Of a stretch of DNA of 64,000 bases, positions 46,321 to 58,379 are shown in pieces. The stretch covers positions 62,355,001 to 62,419,000 of the forward strand of contig NC_057829.1 in the NCBI RefSeq assembly GCF_910594005.1, written 5' to 3'. Both the position numbers and the translations under genes were made by a program. How positions within the stretch are numbered: position 1 is the stretch's first letter; the number at the start of each line of letters is the position of its first letter. This stretch comes from Cervus elaphus (Eukaryota; Chordata; Mammalia; Artiodactyla; Cervidae). The notes below the pieces were generated by a model. That model worked only from the letters and a program-made list of their open reading frames with translations. It did not search any database and was not told where the DNA came from.

Positions 46321-46784
46321 GCACCTCTAACTTCCTTCTCGGTGGCTACTGAGCCCATCATTTACCCTGATGCTCCTGAAATGACTGGTCTTTAAAACCA
46401 AAGGAAGCTGGTCATTAGCATGTATAAGGCGTTTGCCATGATTTGTGGGAAGACCAATCTTGCGCCCACAGATGAAGGGTGTTTCATTCTTCCTGGTGTC
46501 ACCCCAGCCCGGCTGGTAGGGGACCTGGCCTTACCACCCCATCACACTCACCACTGGGCTCTGCCCTCTGTCTCCTATTTGACATGCACACGGATGGATT
46601 GGAAGGGGACACTGATAGCCTGCTGATCAAATGGTCAGATGACAGAAAGCTGCGGGTTGGGGGAGGGAGGGGGGTGGGGAGCCAGGATTCGACAGGGACC
46701 TGGGAGTCGGGAGTGATTTATAGGGAGGTCTTGCACTGTCTCCATCTTTGAGACAAATATTAAATAGAAACAAAACAATAGCAA

Positions 46785-46935
46785 ATGCTTATGTAGTACT
46801 GTGTGCTAGAAACTGTTCTAAGTGCCTTTTTACATATTCATGCACTTAATCCTCAACACCATAAAGGTAGGTTCTACTGTTATTCTCATTTTAAAGATGT
46901 GGAAACTGAGGCAGGAGCAGTTAGGTAACTTGTCC
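46785..46935 (-). repeat. MIR SINE
   Basis: Antisense MIR: tactgtgtgctagaaactgt, cacttaatcctcaacaccat and aaagatgtggaaactgaggc. Confidence 0.9.
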
Positions 46936-47660
46936 AGGGGACTTCAAACATTATTGGACTTCCTTCTTCAGTTTCACCCACCAAATTTCCCCTTTTTTTG
47001 AGGTTGCCAAGCGTATTTGAACACTCCCGTTGATGGAGAATTCACTATCTCCAGAGGCATTTTTTGGGTAAACTTCAACTTTGCAGAAAGTTATTCCTTA
47101 TGTTGATTGTAGTGAATCTATTTGAAGAAAAAAAAGTGGGTAGTTGAGATATGAATATGAGGTGGCAGCCCGCCAAATACAAGTTGCTGAAGTTACTGTG
47201 GGTTATACTAGTAGAGATAGAGTGTACAAATTGAAGTGGGTGACAGAGTCCTCTCTTCCCTGGGCTGGGCAGCCACACTCAGAGGGCTATATTCAGTTAT
47301 GGGCAAGTCAATGAACTTGGGAGGCAGTTGCTAAACCGAGCAGCCTGGAGAATGGTGATCTGGTCAGTGAGAGAAGCTGAAAGCAGGACTCAGAGGATGT
47401 GATGATGGAGATAGAGACCACTGGTTTGGAGATGAGAAGGCAGATGGGGGGAGGGGAGAGGTGAGTCTGATGGCGGTGCTAGAGTGAATTCAGGCCAAGG
47501 ACAGAGCCATAGTGAGTAAGGAGGCAGGAAGACTGATTGTTTAAAAAAGAGATGTTTAAGTTTGGGATAGTTTTAGATTCATAGAAAAATTGAATGTATA
47601 ATACAGAGTGCCCATATATACCATACCCAGTTTCCTCTATCATTGTATGGACTTTTAGTT

Positions 47661-48177
47661 GATCAGTTCAGTTCAGTTCAGTCACTCAGTCGTGTCCAAC
47701 TTTTGCAAACCCATGGTCTATAGCACACCAGGCCTCCCTGTCCATCACCAACTCCTGAAGTTTACTCAAACTCATGTCCATTGAATTGGTGATGCCATCC
47801 AGCCATCTCATCCTCTGTCGTCCCCTTCTCCTCCCACCCCCAATCTTTCCCAGCATCAGGGTCTTTTCCAATGAATCAGTTCTTCGCATCAGGTGGCCAA
47901 AGTATTGGAGTTTCAGCTTCAACATCAGTCCTTCCAATGAACACCCAGGACTGATCTCCTTTAGGATGGACTGGTTGGATCTCCTTGCAGTCCAAGGGAC
48001 TCTCAAGAGTCTTCTCCAATACCACAGTTCAAAAGCATCAATTCTTTGGTGCTCAGCTTTCTTTATAGTTCAACTCTCACATCCATACATGACTACTGGA
48101 AAAACCATAGCCTTGACTAGATGGACCTTTGTTGGCAAAGTAATGTCTCTGCTTTTAAATTTGCTGTCTAGGTTGAT
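47661..48177 (-). mobile_element. 5'-truncated BovB LINE
   Basis: Antisense BovB from gatcagttcagttcagttca to gcttttaaatttgctgtcta. Short flanks gttgat on both sides may be the duplication. It is inserted in old L1. Confidence 0.94.
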
Positions 48178-48240
48178 AATGCATCAGTATTGATGCATTG
48201 AAGTCCATACTTCCTCCTTGCTCCTCCTTCCTCCTTGGCT

Positions 48241-48403
48241 CTGAAGCTGTCCAGGTCATCAAAACTGAGGAAAGTGAGAAGGTGTCTCATCCAAGAGGAG
48301 CCTATGGAGACATGACAACTAAATGCCATGTGGTGTGGATGGGATCTGGGATAGAAAAGGGACCTTTTCTTTTCCTTAGTTTTGATGACCTGGACAGCTT
48401 CAG
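48241..48403. repeat. Inverted repeat, arms about 30-43 bp, spacer about 75-105 bp
   Basis: The left arm from 48241 (ctgaagctgtccaggtcatc, then aaaact) is the reverse complement of the right arm ending at 48403. The first 30 positions differ at one base; weaker pairing extends to about 48284 and 48362. The arms duplicate one piece of the surrounding old L1 in opposite orientation. Confidence 0.92.
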
Positions 48404-49177
48404 GGGTACTGGTTAGCTATTTTGTTGAATGGACATTAATTGGGATTTTCCTGATGTTTTTGTCATTGTGAGACCAGGGTTATGCGTTTTTCAAAGAAAG
48501 ACCACACAGGTAAAGAGCCATTTTCATCACCTCATATCAAGGGTATACCCTATCCACAGGACTTATTCCTGTTGATGCTGACCTTGGTTACCTGTGTCTG
48601 TCCCACTTCTTCCTTTACATATTGCGCCCTTTGGAAGAAGGACCCACACTTAAGGAGTAGGGAACTATGCTTCAGCTCCCTGATGATGGAGTATCTGTGT
48701 AAATTATTTGGAATTCTTCTACATGGGAGGTTTGTCTATTCTCCCTCACTTATATATTTGGTCACTGGGAGCTCCTTCTGCTGGTTCTTGGCCTCTTTAA
48801 AATACCTATCAGTGTTGATTTTTGACCATTACCTTATATTCTAGCACTACCAGATGCTCCAGGTTCATCTTGTATATTTCCTGCCCTAGTCCTAGGATCA
48901 GCCATCTCTCCAGGAAGCCCTGGTTCCTTTTACTGAAGAATGTTTTTAGAAACAAAGATCTGGGGACTCGGTGCACTCATTGCTACTGCATAGTCTGTTG
49001 CGTCTAGGCTGTCAGATGACAGAACAAGGAAGGATACTAATCCATGTATGTGTACATATCTATAAATATTTCTATACATGACCATCTGTATCTATAATAA
49101 GCTAAACATGAGGTCACAGTGATTTCTCCAACTCTAATCCATTGCCACGTGAATCAGTCTATCCTAGGGGAGGCTGA

Positions 49178-49523
49178 TTTTTTAAAAAATTAATTTCTTT
49201 TTTGGCTGTGCTGGGTCTTCGTTGCTACATGGGCTTTTTTCTAGTTGCAGCGAGTAGGGGCCACTATCTAGGTGCAGTGCTCGGGCTTCTCATTACGGTG
49301 GCTTCTCTTGTTGCAGAACACAGACTCTAGGTGTGTGGGCTTCACTAGCTGCTGCATGGGGGCTCAGTAATTGAGGCTCCTGGACTCTAGAGTACCATCT
49401 GAATAGTTGTGGTGCATGAGCTTAGCTGCTCTGCGGCATGCGGAATCTTCCCAGATTAGGGATTGAACCCGTGTCTCCTGCATTGGCAGGTGGATTCTTT
49501 ACCCCTGAGACACCAGAAAACCC
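49178..49523 (-). mobile_element. CHR-2 type tRNA-Glu SINE
   Basis: Antisense CHR-2: tttggctgtgctgggtcttc, ttgctacatgggctttttt, gggcttctcattacggtgg, gcggcatgcggaatcttccc and gacaccagaaaacc. Flanks gaggctgattttt (49170-49182) and gaggttgactttt (49528-49540) are a diverged duplication. Confidence 0.93.
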
Positions 49524-49544
49524 TGAGGAGGTTGACTTTTAAGC

Positions 49545-49700
49545 AGCAACAGCAACAAAAAACCATTTTGTGAGGTGATGGATGTGTTAACTAAACCTAT
49601 TATGGCAATCATTTCAATATATGTGTGTAAAAAAATCATCTAATTGTATACCAAAGTTATTCAATGTTATATGTCAATTATATCTCAATAAACTAGGGAG
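49545..49700 (+). repeat. L1 3' UTR fragment
   Basis: Phrase tgtgaggtgatggatgtgtt, gcaatcatttcaatatatg and tcaattatatctcaataaac is a typical old L1 3' end. Confidence 0.8.
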
Positions 49701-50519
49701 GGACTACCATTAAAAAGACATTCTGCAAAGTTGGAGCTGATTGCTAATGGAGGTAGTGAGTACTCTGTCATTGAATATATTCCAGCAGACAGGGCAACTA
49801 CAAGGAAAGGGGAGATCTGGTGGGTGGAATTGGAAAAGTCAGTTCAACCTGACTATGTTTGAGGTCCCTTCTAGCGCTATGATTGTTGAAACAGTTGTGC
49901 CTTATAAGGAAAGGGTCTATATGGCTTCCCCTAAAGATTCATCGTCTTCTACCTTTCAGGAGCTGGGCAAGGAGAAAGAGCCAATATTTAGAACAAATAA
50001 AGGAACACTCTTCAACAGGTAGGAAATTTATGGCATTTGTAAGTCAAAGAAGAGAAAACAGGCTTAAAATATAAATGAAACGCAAAAGGTTTTAAATTCA
50101 CAGATGACAGAGCCAGAATGATTATGAAATGGAAGTGATGCTGGCCTGTGGGTGGGACACATGCCAGGCTATTGACATCCAAGGAGTCAATCCTGTTGCC
50201 TTTTTAAGGTCCTGAGTGTGCACAGTCAGAGGGACAATTCTTTGTTCTAGTACTGCAGACCAGGGGCTGGTCTAGGAACATGCAGCAGCACAGAGTTCAA
50301 GAGGAGAGGAGGAATTGACCATCCTGAACACATGGGTTTCCAGGAAGGTGATGCTGCCACAGTTTTAGCATAAGTTAGGTACAGAACTGACACTCCACTG
50401 CAGGAAAAAGTTCTTCCTTTCTGCTAATGCCCTGTCCCCAAAGACTGTAAAACACCTCTGGAGGGAAGAAAAGAGATGAAGGGATAAAAAGAGTCTTCCT
50501 CTATCAAGGGTGAGTCCCA

Positions 50520-50650
50520 TCCCCAAATATTTTGAGCCAGTACATCTGGAGATGGATTCAGAGATTTGCTTTTAAAGTAATCTCTTTTAGGTGATGCTGA
50601 TATTGGAATTTCTGAACCATATTTGGAACTATGCTAGTGGTCTTAACACC
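50520..50650. repeat. MER5-like fragment
   Basis: Weak match: gattcagagatttgctttta, ggtgatgctgatattgg and tctgaaccatatttg. Confidence 0.5.
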
Positions 50651-51509
50651 AGGATAGTCCCAGTTTGTTTCTTGTTCTGGAAAATTATTAATATTGGTAT
50701 CTGAGCATTATATCAAAAATGCCCTGGTTTGGGTGACAAGTTATATGTTCATGCTTAATACTGATACGCTTCTGAGCCACACAGGAAAGACTTGTGAATT
50801 TGCAAGGCATACTTTTGGCTAAGCTATTTCATCCCAGCTCTGATGTGAGAGTGTATTTGCCCTTGAGAGTAAAGGCTCTCTACTGGGGACGAGGAGAGAT
50901 TCATGTTGTGACTGGGGAGGGTTCTAGAATCTCCTTGGGTCAGGAGTATGGGGGCGAGGGGAAAATAGATTAAGAAAGCTCTCTAGTGTTTTGATGCTCC
51001 TCGCCTTCCCCAGCCCCTTAAGAGTCACCACTTTAAGGAAGGAGCCAGAGGATATGAAGACAGGGCTGCTTTTCTTGCCCTAAGTCTCCCTTTGGACCCC
51101 GTGCTCCTCCTGTCTTCCTCCTCCTTCCTTCTCCTAAGCCTGCATTTCCCAGTGTCAATATCAAAGGGCTGTCAGTGTGTTTCGTCCTGTTGATGATGGC
51201 TCTTGAGATTAAAGAGTTAGCTCATCTTTGGTCAAAAGTAACCATGGAAATCTGAGACATTCACCATTGCCTACTGGGGACCTCTAATGGGAAGCTCTCA
51301 AATTCCCTCCACGCTCAGGAAAGATGGGATAAACCATGGGTGACCCTGCAGAGCCACTGATCTGAAACACAGATCCGATCACGTCTCCACCCCCACCCCG
51401 CCCAAGCTCAGCCTGCTAACCCTCAGGGTGCCAAAACCAAGCTGCAGGGTGCAAATCTCTCCTGATGTGGGAAGCAGCAGGCTCAGTCCTGGGGTTTTCC
51501 CTCTCCCCG

Positions 51510-52545
51510 CGATCCGTTTCCTACTCCTTGGTGACCTCACACAGTATCAGGGCTTTAAATACCATCTGCACGCTGACAACTCCCAAATTTATCTCTCCAC
51601 CCTGGACCTCTTCCCTGAACTCCAGACTCATATATCCAACTGCCTACTCGACATTGCTCTTGAATGTTTAATAGACATTTCAAATGTAACTTGTCAAAAA
51701 TGGAGTTCCTGATCGGCCCCCTTAGATTCCTGCTGTCTTTCCTTTCTCTACTGCTGACTTCCAGGTGCTTGGCTCACAGCTCAAAGTCTTACTTGACTCC
51801 TCTCTCACCCTACACCCAAGACATTAGCAAACCCTGCTGCCTCCACCTTCAATATATACAATGTCTGGCTTATTTCTCACACTTCTGCTGACCTCCACCC
51901 CAAGCCCCACCACCTTTCAGGTGAATTCCTCTAAGAACTCCTCAACACCTGTCTCAGCTTTCCTCCTTGCCTTCCTTCAGTCTATCCTCAGTGTGGAAAT
52001 GGAGCTGTCCTTTAAAGAGCAGGTCACAGCACGTCACCCCTCTGTTCAAAATCCATCTCCTAATGGTCTTCTCACTCAGAGAAAAAAGCCAAAGGCTGAG
52101 CAAGCAGTCCTCAGGGCCCATATGGTCTGCTGCTCTGGCCACATCTAGACCTACTTTCTCACCCCTCTCCCCTTCCTAACTCTGTGCCAGATCCCATGAC
52201 CCCCGTGTTCCTGCCTCAAGGCCATTGCACAGGCTGGACCCTTTGCCTGACGACCCCATGGAGTTCCCTCACTTACCTCCTACAGGGTTGGTCTCAGTCT
52301 GGGTGAGGCTCCCTTGACACCCAGCCCCCAAACTTTACCTCTCTTTCCCAATTAATCCTTTCTCCTTAGCACTTACACAATCTAATATATTACATGGTTT
52401 GCTTATTGTCTTGTTTAACATCTCCCTCACTAGATGTAAATTCCATGAGGGCAGGGATTTTGTCTGATGGTTCACAGAAGTATCTCCAGTGTCCAGACAG
52501 TGCCTGACCCATGATAGGAGGCACTCCAAGGACACAGGTGATTGT
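51510..52545 (+). repeat. L2 (CR1 clade) LINE, reverse-transcriptase tail to 3' end
   Basis: The plus frame at 51428-51712 contains YHLHADNSQIYLS, a decayed version of the YADD-TQLY active-site box of CR1-type reverse transcriptases, and a second frame has NRHFKCNLSKMEFLI. The copy continues through gtccaaggtgcttggctcac-like and aaagccaaaggctgagcaag segments to a 3' end with ccagacagtgcctgacccat. Frameshifts and stops make it a fossil. It is one of the longer L2 copies here. Confidence 0.85.
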
Positions 52546-52599
52546 ATGAAAGAACCTTTAATCTGTAGGCATAGCATGTAAAGTAATAAGTAAAACACT

Positions 52600-53385
52600 A
52601 CATCTTTAACAGAAAAATGATCAGAGGACACACAAAAAATTTACAAAGAGGGAATACATCTGGCTAATGAAGATATAAGAAAAAGTTCACCTTCATTAGG
52701 AATGCTCAAAGAAATGCATATTTAAGAAATGACATGTTATTTTTCTAGTATCAAAGTAATAAAAATAAACCAGAAAATAATATTGAATGCTGATATTCAT
52801 ACTTATACACTGATAGAATGTAGACTTATATAAAGGTTTTGGAAAGCAATTTTGCATATATATCAAGCTAATTTTTAAAAACATATCTCTTGATTGATGA
52901 CAGAGTCTATTGTAGACAGAGTCCAAGATTCAGATAAAAGTTTATGCACACAGATAGGTGAATGGGTAAACAAAATGTGGTGGAGACACATACCTTAAAA
53001 ACATGTATTTTAAGGAATATTATTGTCTTAAAAAGGAAGGAAATTTTGACATATGCTATAACATGGATGAACCTTGAAGACATGCTGAGTGAAAGAAGCC
53101 AGTCATGAAAGGATAAATATTGCATGGCTCCCCTTATAAGAAGTCCCCAGAGCAGTTACATTAAAAAAAAAAAACAGAAAGCAGAATGGGTGGTTTCTAG
53201 GAGGTGGGGAGAGGGGAATGGGAAGTTACTGTCTAACAGATGTAGAGTTTTAGTTTGATAAGAAGAAAAAAGGTCTATGGTTCGCTGGGGGTGATGGTAG
53301 TACAACAGTGTGAATGTCTCAGTGTCACTGAATTTTACACTTAAAAATGATTAGGATGTGAGCGTTGCATTATATACATTTTACT
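52600..53385 (+). repeat. Old L1 (L1M) 3' fragment
   Basis: Phrases aacagaaaaatgatcagagg, agaaatgcatatttaagaa, acatggatgaaccttgaaga, aagaagccagtcatgaaagg and gaattttacacttaaaaatg follow old-L1 3' order. Confidence 0.85.
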
Positions 53386-53599
53386 GCAATTAGAAAAAAA
53401 ATCTGAATTTTTCTAATTACTGAATTAAAAAAAGGACTGAGTTAAGTTTCTAAAAATAGCTAAGTTCACTAACAGTTTATTTATATCCCTCAGAGAGATA
53501 GAAAGTGTAACATGTTTTTCAAAGATAAGTCTTATTATACAGTATCAATGTTTAGCTTAGAGTATATACATTTATCTCTGAGAAAAATACTAAAAACAT

Positions 53600-54060
53600 A
53601 AAACAAAAATTTTAAACTATGTACAGTTGTATAAATCAACAAAATACCGACTGATGGGAAAACAGCTATATAAACTGTGAAATGTCTGTGTTATGGAATA
53701 TTATGCAGCTGTTAAAAATGATTTTTATAAATACTTTTATAACCTGAAAGAATTCTTGTGCTGTAATTCTGACTCAAGAAACAGGATACCAAATTTGAAA
53801 TACAACGAGAACTTAAGTTGGAAAAAAAACCCCTATTTCATCGATGTCAAGGCACAGATTCCCCACCCCTCCAATATTTTAACTCCTCTGAAAAAGGATG
53901 CATCTCACTCCTTCTGCAAAGAAGCATTGTGAAAGTATAACTGCACAGAAAGTAATGATGTACTTCCCAGTGATGAGAAGACTAAAAGTAACATGCCAAA
54001 ATGTTAACAGTAATTATGTGTATGTTTCTTTGTAACTTTCCAACATTAAAAAATCTTATA
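53600..54060 (+). repeat. Old L1/HAL1 fragment
   Basis: Contains ttatggaatattatgcagct, gttaaaaatgatttttataa and an AT-rich 3' end. Confidence 0.65.
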
Positions 54061-54129
54061 ATGAACTCATATTACTTTTAGAATTATAGGGGGAAAAATA
54101 TGTTATAAATATCTCTTCCATGACTGCTG

Positions 54130-54420
54130 GTTGCCTGACAGGATACAGCACAAGCTCCTCAGCCCCTGTGCCCTCTGGCTTTTGCCTGCCTTTCAGTGAT
54201 ACCTCCCTCCCACTCTTCTCCTCACAGACTCCACACGCCAACACATTATTCCTGGATCTCTAAACACGGCATGGTCTTTCATGCCTCTGCCTCCATGAAA
54301 ATGCTCTTCTTCCCGCCTGAAACGCCCTCCATGGCCCCCCTCTTCTGCTTGGTGAATTCCTATTTATTTTTCAATGACCCATCTCAAAACTCCTTTCCTC
54401 TGAAGTCCTCCTGGTAACTT
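54130..54420 (+). repeat. L2 LINE fragment
   Basis: Phrases gatacagcacaagctcctca, ccctctggcttttgcctgcc, catgcctctgcctccatgaa, tcttcttcccgcctgaaacg. Confidence 0.8.
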
Positions 54421-55127
54421 CCAACCCAGAAAAAAAAAAAATCAGTTCCCTCCTCTATGTTTCCTAAGCCCTTGCTGCCTCTTCCTGCTCTGGGCCAAGA
54501 TTTGGAAGAAGGCTCTACACTAACTCTCCCCCCTCCCCTCCTGCCTGGGGACCACCCTTGGAAAAGCTGAGTCAGCCCCCTTTCCCCACTGGAACTCCCC
54601 TCCTGGGTCTCTGAGCCCGCTGAGGCACCTGGTGGACACCACTTTCTCCAACCTGAACCCATTACCACCAGGGGCGTCAGTGACATCTGTTTTCTAGAAT
54701 GTTCTCCTCCACTGAACTTCTCCTTCCTGACCACTGGATTGTCACTGAAATGCCAGTGTCCCCAGCCTCCCTTTTCTACACCCATGGCTCCTCCTTGGAG
54801 GTCCAGCAAGTCTGCGGACAGGGCCTAGAGCTTCAGGCATCTCCTACACCGTTACGCAGAATTCTGTGATATGACAGCATGCCTATCTCACCTGGGGACA
54901 CAGCCACAGTATTCTTTGTCTCATAGAAGAAAAGAAGGTTACAAATGATGGCCCGACATGTTCTCCAGTGACCTCATCTACTTTTGATTTGAAGATAAAA
55001 TACCACTTATATTTTTATCTCCCCTCCAAGAACTTCTGAACGATGGGTGCTGTGTGCTGTGTGCGGGAGATATTTTTGCATGGGGAGGAGGCGTTTCTCT
55101 GAAATCACAACTCAGCCTGCTCTGCCT

Positions 55128-55153
55128 ACACACACACACACACACACACACAC
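55128..55153. repeat. (AC)n microsatellite, 13 units
   Basis: Perfect AC tract of 26 bp. Confidence 0.97.
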
Positions 55154-55839
55154 GGAGGAGGGGATGGAGACTCAGAGACTCCTAGGGAGGGCTTGTGTCT
55201 GTGTGTAGCAGGGAGGATTGGATGGAGTGAGGAGCTGCTGGGTAACTATGACCCCAGAGGCGGGAGCCGGCCAGGCATCCGCCCTGGTGTGTAACATGCA
55301 GACTAACTTTGTTGTACATTTCATCTAATCACAACACTGAAGTCTGGAGCTTCACTACCCATTACTGCTTGAGCAGCAAGGTCATCAGCTTCTAACTTAG
55401 AAAAATACCGGAGACAACAATGCTTAGGGCATTCAGATAGAAGTCTTTCTCCAGGACTGGCGAGTCAGCCTCCTTCAATGCTTCACTATTTCTTTAAAAA
55501 TAAAGAAAAAAAATTTAATCTAGAGTGGGGAGAAGTAGCTTTGGCAGAAACGGTCTCCAGGGCTGTTTAACTCTTGAAAATATAAAATGAATTGCATCTC
55601 TTATGCCCGCTGTCTCCCCGGAATCCCCTGCACCCATCTCTGCTTCACCTTGGCCCCTCCCCTCGGGAGTCACCCCGCTGCCTGGGCCTGGGAAGGGTGG
55701 ACTCCAGTGACCCGGCTGGCTGGCTCTGGACTGCCTGCCGTTCAGGATCAGGGAAGACCAGCTTGGATCCTAAGGCCAGCATTTATGCTCCCTGCTCAGA
55801 GATAGGAAAAAAGACCCTTTCTTCTGCTTGATATATTTA

Positions 55840-56300
55840 GTAACGACCTTAAAGAGTCTGCGAGGCTGAATGAATTGGTGCATCTCACTGCATTGGAAGC
55901 AGCTGCCACGGCGCAGACAGGAGGAGGGAGAGACTGGAGGGAAGAGGGGAAGGCGGGAGGGGGAAGCTGTTCAGAGGAAGGGAGCGGGAGGCTGGGGAGA
56001 GGACGGAGGGAGAACCACCGGGAGCGGTGGGAGGAAGCCAAGAGGATGCAGGGCAGTGCAGAGACGGGCTGGAGTGTGCTCAGGCCCCTGGCTGTTTCTG
56101 GACTGGCTGGGGATCGATTCCCGCGTGACTCTGGAGGGGTCAGCGCCGGGAGTGGGGGCGGTGGGGAGTGGCGGTGGCCTGAGCCTCCATTAAATCTGGC
56201 TAAATGGCAGCACTTAAGAGCCCCGTGAAGGAATCCAATTTGCTCACAAGCAATGTCTACAAATTTATATGTCGGCATTTAACACAAAACGCTCCTGGAC
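55840..56300. other. GC/purine-rich, repeat-free block, possible intronic enhancer or alternative promoter
   Basis: A purine-rich, CpG-containing core (about 55905-56165) is flanked by AT-rich unique shoulders (aatgaattggtgcatctcac; taaatggcagcacttaagag; aatttatatgtcggcattta). This arrangement is typical of deeply conserved regulatory elements. Overlapping frames on both strands are compositional. No TATA box, splice donor or coding match is convincing, so the role is inference. Confidence 0.35.
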
Positions 56301-57349
56301 CAATCCTAGGGCAGAGAGGGATCTGGGGCCTGGCTGGCTGATTTGGCTGGCCCCCGCTCACCTCTCAGAGATCCCTGGGTGCGGAGGCAGGCAGCTCCTG
56401 TTCCTCACCTGTCTCCTGGCAGGAAGGTTCAAAAGACTTCAGACCTCCCAGCTCCTGAGTACAGAGATGTCGCTGGGGGAGGGGGAAGGATGGAGGGATG
56501 GGGGTGGGGTCCTGCAGACCTCTCTTTTTTTCCTTTTCTTGAGAGAAGTAGCTGAAAGATTCAACATCACTTGGCATCAAAGAGAAGAAAGAGGATTAAC
56601 TCTGTCGGTACTTTGGCCCAGGTCAGGACCCAGCCTTCTTCTTTAAGGACACGGGGTTGGTGTCAGGCGGTACCATTTCTATTCAGCCTGTCAGCCACAT
56701 CTCCTTCACAGGGTGCCAGTGGGCCCTTTGCAGCGATGGCACAAAGGTGCCCTTTTCTGCAGGCCAGTACAGCCTCCCACTGGGGAGGCTCAACTCTCCT
56801 GTAGAGCCCTTGCCTAAATGCCACCTTCTCCTCTATACCAGGAGCCTCTCCCACCAGAGGGGAGGATCACCAGGCAGAGCTTGTTCCTGGGTTCTGCCTC
56901 CTGGGGGCCATGAACAGCCCCAAGCCATGAAGCCATGGAAGACAGAAGCATCTTCTCCTCCCTAGGGGTGTGTTCCCCATCCCACAGTCACATCTTACAT
57001 CTCAGGGCCCTAAAGGGACCATGGACGCTAAGCTCAAAGCCCCAAAGGCAGAGAGACAGGCTGAGCTGGCCTCTGAGGACTGGAAAGACTCTCCAGGGTA
57101 GGGGAGTGGCCAGCCTGGAGAGCCCACTCTTGGCTTCTAAAGCTCAGACAGGCAGGCTGCAGCAGCCTGCTCTCCTCGGGGGCCTGGCTGATTAGGAGGC
57201 TCACCAGCCTGTAGTGAGGGAGTAAACAAACATCTTCAGGAGGTCCTCGGTGCCTACCGTGCCTCCTCAACAGAGTTGATTAGTGATTTTGAAAATGAAG
57301 GTAAGAAAAAAGAAAACCAAATGTCTTATACATAGGGGTAATAGAGTTC

Positions 57350-57592
57350 TGTAGTCATCAGCCTGGCCACTGACTCCAGGCTACCTGGATTCAAATCTCA
57401 GCTCTGCCTGGACCAGTACTTGGCCCGGGGCAGTTACCTGACCTGGCTGGGCTTCCTGTCTCACCTGTAATATGGGCATGATAACATAGGCACCCATCTC
57501 ATGGAGCTAATGAGATGATCAAATGGGCTAACATGTAAAGCACTTTGAACAGCCTCTGGTACATGGTGAGAGCTTAATATATGGTAAATATT
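57350..57592 (+). repeat. MIR SINE
   Basis: Near-complete MIR: ggattcaaatctcagctctg, ggcagttacctgacctggct, gtctcacctgtaatatgggc, atgagatgatcaaatgggct and ctctggtacatggtgagagc. Confidence 0.93.
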
Positions 57593-57639
57593 GTTTGTTT
57601 CACTAAAAGTGCTCATCCCCAAGTTGAAATTCTATCCCA

Positions 57640-57935
57640 TGGGCAAACCAGATTCATTGCCACCCCTTTCACAAAATCCTTCCAGACTTCTCTAGTTAGA
57701 ATAAATCCCTCTGCCACCAGCTGCTGGCCACACTCTGTTCCTGCTTTGAATCCTACTTTGTCACACTCTACTTTGTGTACCAGATATTTGTGGATGTATC
57801 TATGGGCCCAACGCTAACAGATGACAATCTTCTTGACAAAAGAGACTGCACCTTTTACATCTCTGTTTCTTCTCAAGTCATTAGCAAGCTTCCTTCACAC
57901 ACCTAAAGAAGCATTTGTTGAATTGAATAAAATGT
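57640..57935 (+). repeat. L2-like LINE fragment
   Basis: Diverged L2 phrases: cacaaaatccttccagactt, ctctgttcctgctttgaatc, gacaaaagagactgcacctt and agaagcatttgttgaattga. Confidence 0.6.
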
Positions 57936-58379
57936 AGACAAATACAGGTCAGCTCAGTCATTTTTGTTATTTTAGGTACACGGATCATTTTGGTGAAAGG
58001 TGTGAAGTAGATAATTCTCTGAGTAAGTCAAGAATCTTTGCTAGACTTTCAGGATGTCACAGGCAAAGTACTCACTGAGCATTTCTATGTGGTTGGTATT
58101 TGCTGGCAGTTTACCACCAAATTAGTATTGGGTCTGCCTAGAATTTATGGTCACGTTCTGAACAGCTGGGCTAGGGGGGCCCCTGACAGCTAAGAGGGCC
58201 CAGGTAATGGATAAAGGGGCCTCTGCACCTGCATCTTCTGTGGCAGGTTCTAGAAGTCCTTTGGCAGGCTGCTCACTGCCAGGGGCTGAATTGTGAAGTC
58301 TGAAATACCAGGGTTGGGGAGGAGAGCTGAGTTCCAAGAACACTGTCTAGCACCTGAGCAAGGCGGGAGCTGTGATTTC

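Larger units (their letters stand above)
47540..48985 (-). repeat. Old L1 (L1M) 3' fragment, interrupted and locally rearranged
   Basis: Antisense L1M is seen before the BovB (gatagttttagattcataga), just after it (ttgatgcattgaagtccata), and again from 48371 (tagttttgatgacctggaca, gaatggacattaattgggat, ggagtatctgtgtaaattat). Bases about 48241-48370 are the same element in the opposite, plus, sense (ccaagaggagcctatggaga, catgacaactaaatgcca), so this part is inverted. A BovB copy sits at 47661-48177. Confidence 0.75.

Noticed and set aside
48241..48403. microRNA hairpin
   Set aside because: The spacer of 75-105 bases is too large for a typical precursor and the arms are L1-derived; local rearrangement is the simpler reading.
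56569..56965. Overlapping plus frames near 56.6-57 kb as a small gene
   Set aside because: No recognisable family, no consistent splice sites, and several frames are open at once, as expected of GC-rich intronic DNA.
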